Source: Sphingomonas carotinifaciens
Lineage (GTDB): Bacteria > Pseudomonadota > Alphaproteobacteria > Sphingomonadales > Sphingomonadaceae
NCBI RefSeq assembly: GCF_009789535.1
Contig: NZ_WSUT01000007.1
Location: 62,001 to 126,000, forward strand
Direction: 5' to 3'
Length of the DNA stretch: 64,000 nucleotides
Made by a program: the position numbers and the translations under genes. This document shows positions 16,495-24,954 of the stretch, piece after piece. Each line of letters begins with the position of its first letter. Positions within the stretch are counted from its first letter, which is position 1. The notes under the pieces were generated by a model. That model did not search any database and had not been told where the DNA came from. It saw only the letters and a list, made by a program, of their open reading frames with translations.

Positions 16495-17414
16495 GCCGCT
16501 TCACGAACGCTATCCTCGACATCGCCCGAGGCAGCGAGACCGGTCGCACGCAGGAGATACGCGGCGGCGGCCTCGGCTTTGGCAGCGGCAGTCATGATCG
16601 CGCGCGAATCCTTGCGCAGAACTTTCAGCCACGAGCCGATATAGGCTGCATGATCGTCCATGTGCGCGGTGGGCAGGCCGAGATCCGCACCGAGCAGAGC
16701 GGAGGTCATCTCCGCGCACAGTTCCTCGAATGCATAAGCGTCGTCGCCAAACTTCTTGCCGAAGCGGCGATCAAGGCGATCGGGATGGCCGCTCCAGTGG
16801 CCTGCCTCATGCGCGAGCGTAGAGGCCCAGTAGGCCCGGGTCGCGAACAGTTCGATGGCCGGCATCGTGATGCTATCGGCAGTGCGATCGTAGAAAGCAC
16901 GATCGCCGCGGATATGCACAATTGCCGGCAGGGCGTTGATGAAGGCCTGGGCACGGGCCGGAAGCTGATCGGCAGCAGGCACGGCGCTAGCGGGGGGAGG
17001 GTAGAAGTCAGGGGAAAGCCCGTCGATCTGGTCGCAATTGAAGACGGCGTAGGACCGCAGGACGCGGCGCATCTCATCGCTGGTGTCGCCGGTCACAGCC
17101 GATGTCACGGCCTTGCTGTACGATTTGTAGAAGATGGCGATCTGCGAGCGCTCGCCCTCCCGTACCTGGCCTCCGAGCGCCTGCGCCTGGCGATAGGTCA
17201 TCCAGGTCCTGGAATGGTAACCGGCCCCCTCAGCGCACAGCCAGAGCCAGAAGCAATTGATGCCCCTGTACGGTTCTCCGGTGGCACGTAGCGGTCGGCC
17301 GCCCAGGCCCGGCCGCCACGGCTTGACCCACGGCCGGACACCGGCCTCCAGCTTGTCGATGATGGTGTTGGTGATGATGTCGGCAGGCGATGGTTTATCA
17401 TTGGTCGTGGCCAC
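16491..17414 (-). CDS. ArdC-like antirestriction / zincin-like protein
   Basis: A 307-residue protein. I chose GTG at 17414 because AGGAGA precedes it at normal spacing and the ArdC-type N-terminal domain then begins at once (NTIIDKLEAGVRPWVKPW). The N-terminal ssDNA-binding half has YRGINCFWLWL and YRQAQALGGQVREGE. The C-terminal half is a zincin-like peptidase with HExxH as LAHEAGHWSGH and a third-ligand region at YAFEELCAEM. ArdC-type proteins protect incoming plasmid DNA from restriction. Position between the ParB-like gene and PP-loop copy 2 fits a plasmid-establishment operon. Confidence 0.9.
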   Translation of the reverse strand: MATTNDKPSPADIITNTIIDKLEAGVRPWVKPWRPGLGGRPLRATGEPYRGINCFWLWLCAEGAGYHSRTWMTYRQAQALGGQVREGERSQIAIFYKSYSKAVTSAVTGDTSDEMRRVLRSYAVFNCDQIDGLSPDFYPPPASAVPAADQLPARAQAFINALPAIVHIRGDRAFYDRTADSITMPAIELFATRAYWASTLAHEAGHWSGHPDRLDRRFGKKFGDDAYAFEELCAEMTSALLGADLGLPTAHMDDHAAYIGSWLKVLRKDSRAIMTAAAKAEAAAAYLLRATGLAASGDVEDSVREAA

Positions 17415-17453
17415 GGTCTTTCTCCTGATCGCATCGAGGCGGACCGGCGCGAG

Positions 17454-17466
17454 CATCCTCTCCTCT
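17454..17466 (-). repeat. Recurrent leader element, partial copy D
   Basis: Only the polypurine half (AGAGGAGAGGATG on the minus strand) is present, 40-52 bases before the ArdC-like start. The GCC-UUC-GGC hairpin half is not recognisable here. Confidence 0.45.
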
Positions 17467-17548
17467 CGGGGGCTGCCGCGGGTCACGAAAAGGAGGGCGA
17501 CACTCCACGAGTGCCGCCCCCAGTCGCCTCGAACTGTGCGGGCCCGCC

Positions 17549-19633
17549 TCAGGCTGCCTGGCTCAATTCCTCGCCGCCCTCGTCATCACGAAGGTCGGTG
17601 CCATCGTCGCCGTCCATCTCCTCGTCCGTGACGGGATCGAGATCATCATCGTCGTCCTCGGCACCATCGCTGAAGGTCGAATGCAGCGCCAAGCGAGCGG
17701 GCTTTTCGACGGCGTCGAAGCGCATCGCATCCGGCAGCCACGCGCTCGCCTTCTCGCGGATCTCCGCCTCGACGATGCCTTGGCCGTTGCACAGCGATGC
17801 GCAGGTCCGGGCAAGATCGCCTTTCTTGGCGTCCTTGTAGCGACCGCGCAGGATCGGCCCGCCGATTTCCTCCAGCGCATCGAGCATGACGTCCTTCTTG
17901 ACGCGGCCGAAGAAGTTCTCGGCCGTCGGGCGCCACCAATGTTCGACCTGGATGCCCAGCAGGCGGCCAAGATGATCGTGGAAGCCGTTGCAGCGATAGC
18001 CCTCGCCTACGTTCAGGGTCGGCTCCAGCGTGCGGGCGATCGCAAACGCGACCCAGCTGCCCCGGACCTCTTCGTCCAGCGCCCGGAAGGCGTCGAACCG
18101 CTCCGACATCGTCTGATAGCCCGCCCAGGTCGTATCGAGCCTCTGCCGCTGATCATCGAATGTCTGCGATGCCATCGAGCCCTCGTCTCGAAAGCTGAAG
18201 ATCGGGAAGTCCGACGCACTCGACTTCAGCGTCGAATGGTCCGAAATGTGGCAGTTTGCGAAGACGACGTTCTGCGCCATCAGGAAGATGGTCAGGTCGA
18301 GCGCCATTGCCGGGTCACTCGCGAGGTGGGCAACGAGGATCTGCCGGCGTTGCGTGGCGAGCTCGTCGATCAGCGTGCCACTGAGCTTCGGCCCCGCGCT
18401 GGAATCCCCCCCGCCATCGGCCCCGGACCCGTCACTGCCGCCCGCTACTTTGGGCGGGGCGTGGGGATCGACCACCGGCTTTTGGCTGAACAGGCGGGTA
18501 TGAACACGCGGTTCGCCGTCACCGCCGATATAGACGAAGGTGCCGACCTGCGCCTTGACGGCCGGATCGAGGTCGTGCCGGGCATCGTCGATGTTTTCCA
18601 GTTCCCGCTCGATCTCCGTCAGACGCGCCTCCGCTGCCTGCGCCTCGGCACTGCCTTCTGAAAACTCCTGCTCGAGTTGATCGACCAGAGCATCGTTCTC
18701 GGTCGACAGCCGTTCCACGCGCGCCGTCTCATCCTCGGTGAGCGGGCGCGCCGGGGCGTGGAACTCGTGAAGCTGGCGCTCAAGGTCGTAGGGCACATGC
18801 GTGGCCGCGATCGGTGTAACGAACGCCAGACCTTCGGTTTTCGCCAGCTCGGCTGCGGCCGCTTCCAGCTTCTGGACGGCGAGGCTCTCGATCAGGTCGA
18901 CGTCCACCCAATTCTCGTCGACCTCGGTGGCGAACAGGTCACCCTCGATGCGACCACCCGCCGCAACATACGCGTCTCGACCGACGAAGCGCGCTTTTGC
19001 GTCATTGCCCTTCACCGTGCCGTTCAGAATGGCGCGGCGGATATTGTCGGGCTCCTTGCCGTAATAGGACCGCTGCATCTGCTCGAAGACGCGCGCCTGA
19101 CGATCGGTATCGGGTGTGGCGGCATAGGCTTGGGCCACCGCCAGCGTGATCTCGCCTGCACCCAGTGCTTCGAAGATCGGGGTAGCGAGATTGGCGAGTG
19201 CCAGACGCTGCTCGACGAAGCGCACCGACACGACCTGCTGGATCGCGACCTGTTCGACGGTCATGCCGAACTCGTCGATCAGCGTCTTGAATGCTTCGCA
19301 ATCATCGGCGGGGTTCATGACCGCGCGCTGGCGGTTCTCGGCGAGGCTCGCACCCACCGAGGCGGCCTCATCGCCGGTCAGGACGAGGACTGGCACCTCG
19401 TGATCGGCAGGAAGCGCTTCGCGCTCGATCAGGAGCTGGATGGCGCGCAGGCGCCGACCGCCCGCCTTGACGGTGAAGGTGCCGGCCTTTTTGAGCGGCG
19501 AGACGACGAGGTTCTGCAGGAGGCCGTTCTTGGCGATGCTCTCCGCCAGTTCCTCAAGGCCCGCCTCGCGGTTGCGGCGACGGACATTGGCCTTCGATAG
19601 CGACAGGTTCTTGACCTTCACGGACTGGATCAT
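17549..19633 (-). CDS. Large ParB-like protein
   Basis: A 694-residue protein with an N-terminal ParB/Srx-type domain (residues ~1-110: NVRRRNREAGLEELAESI, the AGGRRLRA box, SLAENRQR). A KorB/Spo0J-like helix-turn-helix follows (MTVEQVAIQQVVSVRFVEQRLALAN). The remaining ~450 residues include a coiled-coil part (ARVERLSTENDALVDQLEQE) and an acidic tail. It is far longer than chromosomal ParB (~300 residues), and no ParA is adjacent. It may serve DNA binding, nuclease or regulatory roles rather than partition. The gene follows the helicase gene and carries leader copy B. Confidence 0.85.
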   Translation of the reverse strand: MIQSVKVKNLSLSKANVRRRNREAGLEELAESIAKNGLLQNLVVSPLKKAGTFTVKAGGRRLRAIQLLIEREALPADHEVPVLVLTGDEAASVGASLAENRQRAVMNPADDCEAFKTLIDEFGMTVEQVAIQQVVSVRFVEQRLALANLATPIFEALGAGEITLAVAQAYAATPDTDRQARVFEQMQRSYYGKEPDNIRRAILNGTVKGNDAKARFVGRDAYVAAGGRIEGDLFATEVDENWVDVDLIESLAVQKLEAAAAELAKTEGLAFVTPIAATHVPYDLERQLHEFHAPARPLTEDETARVERLSTENDALVDQLEQEFSEGSAEAQAAEARLTEIERELENIDDARHDLDPAVKAQVGTFVYIGGDGEPRVHTRLFSQKPVVDPHAPPKVAGGSDGSGADGGGDSSAGPKLSGTLIDELATQRRQILVAHLASDPAMALDLTIFLMAQNVVFANCHISDHSTLKSSASDFPIFSFRDEGSMASQTFDDQRQRLDTTWAGYQTMSERFDAFRALDEEVRGSWVAFAIARTLEPTLNVGEGYRCNGFHDHLGRLLGIQVEHWWRPTAENFFGRVKKDVMLDALEEIGGPILRGRYKDAKKGDLARTCASLCNGQGIVEAEIREKASAWLPDAMRFDAVEKPARLALHSTFSDGAEDDDDDLDPVTDEEMDGDDGTDLRDDEGGEELSQAA

Positions 19634-19705
19634 CGGTCATACTCCATTCGGGATAGCGCAGCCGTCTCGACGGTTGCGCGAGCTCGGCTCATCCAAGCTC
19701 ATCAA

Positions 19706-19728
19706 GCCGAAGGCTCCCTCCCCTCCCT
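19706..19728 (-). repeat. Recurrent leader element, copy B
   Basis: On the minus strand it is a polypurine run (GGAGGGGAGGGAG) followed by GCCTTCGGCT, 73-95 bases before the ParB-like start. The stem AGCC/GGCU differs from copy A (CGCC/GGCG) by a compensatory pair. Confidence 0.65.
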
Positions 19729-19758
19729 CCGTCGGGCGGGAAGAGAGCCCGGTTGCTG

Positions 19759-22700
19759 TCAGGCGGCGATGCGGTCGATCACCGCCGCAGCGGTCGCGAC
19801 GGGCACGAACATGCGCGTCTTGTGCTGGATGATTTCGGTGAAGCACCCGGCCGCCTTCAGCTCCGCCAACCGGGTGTGCGGCCAATCGAGCAGTTCGAGG
19901 CGTTGCTGCCCCGCGACGAGGCTCCGCTTCAGGCGGTATGCTCCGATGGCGGCCATCTCACCGCTGGTCATGACGTGCTGCGACGTCTCTGCGCCCGAGA
20001 CGGTGATGGTGGCCGCACATCCGAACGCGTCTGCGAGCTTGGCGACGAGCGGTGCCGGCACGATCCGCCCGAGAAGCGACTGACCGTCGTCGGTGTTGAG
20101 GCGCCAGACCTGAACGTGCTCGTCGGGAAGGCGGTCCCAGACCGGAAGCAGAAGCCCGGTAACCAGGTAAAGCGTGCTGGTTCGGGTCTTGCCAGCCATG
20201 TCGTCGGCCTCAGCCTTCCAAAGCGCGGCCCATTCCTCTTCGCTCGCCTCTTCCCACATCGTCTCGGCGAGAAGATCCTGGCGCATCCGCTCGGTTCGGG
20301 TCGGGCGGATCAGTTCATAGCGGCGCACGATCTCGCCATCATCGTCGGTGAGGGAATAGGTGTTGCACCGGATCGCAGCCTTGCCGGACTTACGATTGAC
20401 GATCGGACGCGCATCGTCCCCCAGCATGCGCAAGGCCCGCTCAAGCGCGACGGGCTTGTAGCGCTCCTCGGTTTCGAGGCGCAGGATCTCGGTCTCGGCG
20501 CCGCTGGTCTGGTCGCGCCGGATGACGGTGCGATCGAGGATGGTGATACGCTCGGCGTTGATGCTCTCGACGCCCACATCGAGCGTTCCCGCCGCACGAG
20601 CAGCCTCGACACGTGCTTCGATCAAGCCGAGATATTCGTCAAAGATTGCATTCTGGAGGGCGATCCGCAGCGCCAGGATGCGGTTCAGCCACCGCTGGAT
20701 GGGCGGCAGATCCTCCTTCAGCCCAACCCCTTCGCCTTCCAGTTCGAGCCCGGTGAGCCGCTGGAACTCGGACAGCGTTACCGAGCGTAACTTGCCGTCG
20801 GCGAGCAGGCGAAACCATTGCTCGAGCGACTCCTTGGCATAGTCGCTTTCCAGATTGTCGCGCGGATCGAACAGCCCCTGTCCGCCCGTCTGCCGCTGGC
20901 CGCGGGTGAGCGCACCCAGACTGTCGAGACGGCGGGCGATGGTCGAGATGAAGCGACGTTCGCCGCGGCAATCGGTCGAGACGGGTCGGAAGAGCGGGGC
21001 GCTCGCCTGATGCGTGCGGTGCGTACGACCCAGCCCCTGGATGGCGGCATCTGCACGCCAGCCCGGCTCGAGGAGATAGTGGTTGCGTCGGGTCTTGTTC
21101 TCGGCGGTCAGACTGGCGTGATAGCTGCGACCGGTGCCTCCGGCGTCCGAGAAGATCAGGATCTTCTTCGCGCCGCGCATGAATGCGTCGGTTTCGACCA
21201 AATTGGTTCGGGCAGAGCGGCTTTCGATCCGCTGGCGCCCTTGCGCGTCGAGGATGATCCGTCGGCTCCGCCCCGTCACTTCGGCGACGGCATCGGTGCC
21301 GAAATGGCCGATGATATGGTCCAGGGCAGAGCCGACGACCGGCAGGGCACACAGCTGCTCGATCAGGGTTTCGCGCATCGAGAGTGCTTCTTGGCTCAGC
21401 ACAGGGCGACCGTCGGCGTCGGACATGGGTTCCGAGCGGGTCTTGCCCGTGTCGTCGACGAAGGTTTTCATCTGCCGGACCGGGAATGCAGCGGTCAGAT
21501 AGGACATGACGAATTCGCGCGGGGACAATTCGATGTCGAGGTTTGCGCGGTCCTCCGCCGTTAATGCCGCGAGCGCTCGATCGAGCATCGCCTCGGAGGT
21601 CGAAACGAGCTGGATCACGGCGCTCTCGCCGCGGTCCAGGTCGGCGCGTATTGCCGGCACCAGTGCCGGAAGCTTCATGCCGAGCAGAAGCTGGCAGAAG
21701 AACCGTTGCTTGGTCAATTCGAAGATCGACAGCGCGGCCGCCTTGGCACCACTATTGTAGGTGTCCTTCGAGAAGCTGTCGGTGACACGGGTCGCGTCGA
21801 GCGCCGCCCGCAGGTTGGCGTGGATGATCGCCCAGGCGTCGGCATAGGCGTCGTACACCTCGATCTGGTCGGGCGTCAGCGAATGTTCGAGTACATCGTA
21901 CTCGACACCGGCAAAGCTCAGCGCGCGGGCAACATAAAGGCCCTGCATCTTGAGATCACGGGCGATAAGTTCCATCGCCGCGATCCCGCCACGGCGTAGC
22001 GAGTCCACGAACGTGCGGCGATCGGCGAAGGCGGTTCCCGGACCCCAAAGGCCGAGGCGGGTGGCATAAGCCAGGTTGTTGACGTCCGACGCGCCGGTCG
22101 CCGAGACATAGAGAACACGGGCACGTGGGAGCAGGTTCTGGAGACGGACGCCGGCGATGCCCTGATCGGATCCATCCTTCGTACCGAAGCGGCCTTCTCC
22201 GCCGGCGACACCGGCCATTTCGTGCGCTTCGTCGAATACGACCATGCCGGCGTAGTCGTCACCCACCCAATCGAGGATCTGTTGCAGCCGCGTGCCTTTG
22301 TCGCCGCGGTTGGAGCGGAGCGTCGCGTAGGTGAGGAACAGAATGCCCTCACCGGCGCCGATTGCCGTGCCCAGCTTCCATTGATTGAGGTGCTGGATGT
22401 CGAGCGCGAGACCGCCGATCGCGGTCCAGTCGCGACGCGCATCCTCCAGAAGCGTCTCCGTTTTGGAAATCCAGATATGCTTGCGGCGACCGCGCAGCCA
22501 TTGATCGAGGATGATGCTGGCGATCTGGCGGCCTTTGCCGACGCCGGTCCCGTCGCCCAGGAAGAAGCCGGTCCGATAGGGTCGACCCTCCGGGTCGGGT
22601 GCGAGCGATAGGCCCTCCTCGGCGGGACGGAAGCGACCGGGCAGGTCGCGCTCGAAGGCGTCCCCGGAATAGACGAGCGTTTCGAGCTGCGCATCGGACA

Positions 22701-23991
22701 GCAGCTTGGTCTCGACTACCGCCTGCGAAAGGGTGGGAACGTAGGAGGGCCGCGGCGCCGTGATTGATCCCATTGCGATCGACTCCACGAGCGCGGTCGG
22801 ATGGGCACCGGCGCAGGCAATCGCAATGCGGCTTGGTCGATAAGGCAGATAAACGCCCACCGCTTCACCGGTCGGTAAGGGATCGGCGAAGACAGTATAG
22901 CCGATGTCTAGCGCTGCCTGCGATGCCGCGGCGTTCGATAGAGGAGCGCTGAGGCGCGGCTTGAGGGCGAGCCCCCCAAGTAGCGAGTTGCGCGGGGCGG
23001 CACGGACCGGGAGTGTCGGAGCGGGTACGACCGGTGCAGCAGCCGGCTGCGTTTGGACGACGATTGCGGTGAGAGCGTCGCCGAGAGAAGCGCAACGGAC
23101 CAGTTCGGCGTGGTCGCCACGCACCTTCTCCAGCACCATGAGCTTCACAGGTTGGCTGGTGCCATGCTTGGCATAGGCATTCGCCGGTAGCTCGAGATGA
23201 AGGGTCAGCGTGCATCCCTCGGTTGCTTTCGCCCAAGCGCGGCTCGACGTATCGACCCGGTCGGGCAGGATGGCGGCGCATCGTCCACCGGCGCCCATCC
23301 GCAGGAGGGCGGAGCGCAGATGGCGGAGCGCGGCAAGCGGGTCGGCGTGACGGCCGATGCTGCGCGAGAACGGCGGATTGATGAGGACGGCCGTCGGGCG
23401 AACGGCGGGCGGCAAAAGGTCGTGGATCAGTTCGGCATCGTGCCGCGTAACGGCAACGCCTGGGAAGGCAGCGGTCAGCAGGTCCGCACGTCGAGGATCG
23501 ATCTCGTTCAGGACGAGCCTCGCGCCAGCGCGAAAGGCGAAGGTGGCAAGAAGGCCTGTGCCCGCGGACGGTTCGAGAACCAAATCCGTCCTCGCGATTC
23601 GCGCTGCAAGAACGGCGAGATAGGCAATGGGGGCAGGGGTCGAGAATTGTTGGAGCTCGATCTGTTCCTCGCTCCTGACGGTATGCGTTGGCAGGTTCGA
23701 GATCAGCTCGTTCAAGGCCTCAAGGCAATCGTCAGGCGCCTTGGGAAGGTCGGCCTTCAGCAGGTGCAGGACCTCGGCGAGCTCGAGCATGTCGTAGGCA
23801 TTGCGGAGCGACCAGCGACCATCGGCCGACGACCCACCATACGCCTGCTCCATGACCCACAGCAGCGTATCACGCTGAAGCGAGCCGTTCCGGGCGATCG
23901 TCGCGGCCACCGCCCGTGCGGCGGTGATCGAGGGCTCGGTAAAGTCGAGTTCGGGGCTGTCGAGATTCGCGGCTGCGGCTGAGGTAGACAT
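19759..23991 (-). CDS. Giant DNA methylase / strawberry-notch helicase fusion
   Basis: A 1410-residue protein. An N-terminal Rossmann methylase part (residues ~85-280: LVLEPSAGTGLLATFAF, LNEIDPRRADLL) has the N6-adenine motif NPPF in TAVLINPPFSRS. A strawberry-notch-type SF2 helicase follows: Walker A GDGTGVGKGRQIASIILDQW, DEAH box in MVVFDEAHEMAG, later QGLGRTHRTHQ. Such proteins are found on large plasmids, phages and integrative elements, usually near ParB-like genes. It would modify and remodel DNA, for establishment or against host defences. It is the first gene of the accessory series, with leader copy A upstream. Confidence 0.9.
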   Translation of the reverse strand: MSTSAAAANLDSPELDFTEPSITAARAVAATIARNGSLQRDTLLWVMEQAYGGSSADGRWSLRNAYDMLELAEVLHLLKADLPKAPDDCLEALNELISNLPTHTVRSEEQIELQQFSTPAPIAYLAVLAARIARTDLVLEPSAGTGLLATFAFRAGARLVLNEIDPRRADLLTAAFPGVAVTRHDAELIHDLLPPAVRPTAVLINPPFSRSIGRHADPLAALRHLRSALLRMGAGGRCAAILPDRVDTSSRAWAKATEGCTLTLHLELPANAYAKHGTSQPVKLMVLEKVRGDHAELVRCASLGDALTAIVVQTQPAAAPVVPAPTLPVRAAPRNSLLGGLALKPRLSAPLSNAAASQAALDIGYTVFADPLPTGEAVGVYLPYRPSRIAIACAGAHPTALVESIAMGSITAPRPSYVPTLSQAVVETKLLSDAQLETLVYSGDAFERDLPGRFRPAEEGLSLAPDPEGRPYRTGFFLGDGTGVGKGRQIASIILDQWLRGRRKHIWISKTETLLEDARRDWTAIGGLALDIQHLNQWKLGTAIGAGEGILFLTYATLRSNRGDKGTRLQQILDWVGDDYAGMVVFDEAHEMAGVAGGEGRFGTKDGSDQGIAGVRLQNLLPRARVLYVSATGASDVNNLAYATRLGLWGPGTAFADRRTFVDSLRRGGIAAMELIARDLKMQGLYVARALSFAGVEYDVLEHSLTPDQIEVYDAYADAWAIIHANLRAALDATRVTDSFSKDTYNSGAKAAALSIFELTKQRFFCQLLLGMKLPALVPAIRADLDRGESAVIQLVSTSEAMLDRALAALTAEDRANLDIELSPREFVMSYLTAAFPVRQMKTFVDDTGKTRSEPMSDADGRPVLSQEALSMRETLIEQLCALPVVGSALDHIIGHFGTDAVAEVTGRSRRIILDAQGRQRIESRSARTNLVETDAFMRGAKKILIFSDAGGTGRSYHASLTAENKTRRNHYLLEPGWRADAAIQGLGRTHRTHQASAPLFRPVSTDCRGERRFISTIARRLDSLGALTRGQRQTGGQGLFDPRDNLESDYAKESLEQWFRLLADGKLRSVTLSEFQRLTGLELEGEGVGLKEDLPPIQRWLNRILALRIALQNAIFDEYLGLIEARVEAARAAGTLDVGVESINAERITILDRTVIRRDQTSGAETEILRLETEERYKPVALERALRMLGDDARPIVNRKSGKAAIRCNTYSLTDDDGEIVRRYELIRPTRTERMRQDLLAETMWEEASEEEWAALWKAEADDMAGKTRTSTLYLVTGLLLPVWDRLPDEHVQVWRLNTDDGQSLLGRIVPAPLVAKLADAFGCAATITVSGAETSQHVMTSGEMAAIGAYRLKRSLVAGQQRLELLDWPHTRLAELKAAGCFTEIIQHKTRMFVPVATAAAVIDRIAA

Positions 23992-24037
23992 CGAGGAGGG
24001 CTCCTTTTTCGACCGGTGCTCATCACCGGATCAGCCC

Positions 24038-24058
24038 GCCGAAGGCGCCCTCTCCTCT
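24038..24058 (-). repeat. Recurrent leader element, copy A
   Basis: On the minus strand it reads AGAGGAGAGGGCGCCTTCGG followed by C, 47-67 bases before the helicase start. The stem is CGCC/GGCG around UUC. A second hairpin (CCGGTG-ATGAG-CACCGG, 24014-24030) lies between it and the start codon. Confidence 0.7.
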
Positions 24059-24159
24059 GCCTGACCGGCAGGCTCCGGTGTCTCAAGCTAGCGGTCGGGC
24101 CGGCCTGGAAGGTTCTGAGTGGGCTGCGGAATCACCTTGACCGACGATCGATCTTTACG

Positions 24160-24174
24160 GAACATAAGGGGAAC
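24160..24174 (+). promoter_or_regulatory. LexA (SOS) box upstream of imuA
   Basis: GAAC-N7-GAAC (GAACATAAGGGGAAC) is an exact match to the alphaproteobacterial LexA operator. It sits 18 bases before the imuA start and overlaps the -10 region of a possible promoter whose -35 is TTGACC at 24137-24142. LexA would repress imuA-imuB-dnaE2 until DNA damage. Confidence 0.85.
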
Positions 24175-24192
24175 GAGTAGAGTCTTGCCTGT

Positions 24193-24954
24193 ATGTCCAC
24201 CGCCCTCACCATCGCCACACCCGATATCGAACACCTGCGCACCATCGCGGCGCCCATGACGGATTTCCGCGTCATGCCGTTCGGCGTCAGGGCGATCGAC
24301 GGCAGGCTGGGGGCGGGAGGGCTGCGCGCTGGGGCGCTGCATGAAGCGAGCCCGCGCGCCGCGTCACTGGTCGATGATGCTGCAGCTACCCTTTTCCTTG
24401 TCGGCATTGCTGCGCGTGAGGCATCCGTAGCCGGCGGGCTCGTTCTCTGGGCGAGCTGTCGAACCGATCTCTATGCGCCTGCGCTGGAGCAAGCCGGCTT
24501 GCCGTCCGCGAGCGTCATCTACGCGCAACCGCGCGACGACGCTGCGCTGCTCGCCGTCGTCGAGGATGCGGTCCGCGACGGAACGCCCTGTGCGATCGTT
24601 GCGGAGGCAAGCAAGGTGTCGATGGTCGCGACACGACGGCTGCAGCTCGCAGCGGCTGAAGCCGACATGCCGGTCCTGCTCCTTCGGCGGGCGCGCAGCC
24701 TGAACCAGGAGGTGTTCGCCGAGCCATCCGCCGCTTGGACGCGGTGGCGCATCGGTGCCGTGCCGTCCGAGCGTCTCGCTGTTGCCGGTGTTGGACGGCC
24801 GCGGTGGTCGGCGGAGTGCGTCCGTCAGCGTGGGGGCGAGAGCTTCTCCCTTATCGTGGAGGGCAGCGATGAGACGGGTTGTCTCGCTGTTCCTGCCGCA
24901 CCTGGCCGTCGAGCGGCTGAGGCGGTTGGAACGGTCCGCTCCGCTGCGGCCTGA
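24193..24954 (+). CDS. imuA: ImuA, RecA-like mutasome protein
   Basis: A 253-residue RecA-fold accessory protein of the damage-inducible mutasome. Typical features are MPFGVRAIDGRLGAGGLRAGALHE near residue 30, a degenerate Walker region, and LPVLLLRR-type core strands (DMPVLLLRRAR). ImuA works with ImuB and DnaE2 in error-prone translesion synthesis. The gene is first in the operon and lies directly behind the LexA box. Its 3' end overlaps imuB by 86 bases in another frame. Confidence 0.93.
   Translation: MSTALTIATPDIEHLRTIAAPMTDFRVMPFGVRAIDGRLGAGGLRAGALHEASPRAASLVDDAAATLFLVGIAAREASVAGGLVLWASCRTDLYAPALEQAGLPSASVIYAQPRDDAALLAVVEDAVRDGTPCAIVAEASKVSMVATRRLQLAAAEADMPVLLLRRARSLNQEVFAEPSAAWTRWRIGAVPSERLAVAGVGRPRWSAECVRQRGGESFSLIVEGSDETGCLAVPAAPGRRAAEAVGTVRSAAA

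Noticed and set aside
18677-19600. 307-codon plus-strand frame opposite the ParB-like gene
   Set aside because: Antisense shadow; no start signal or motif, and the minus strand has clear ParB motifs.
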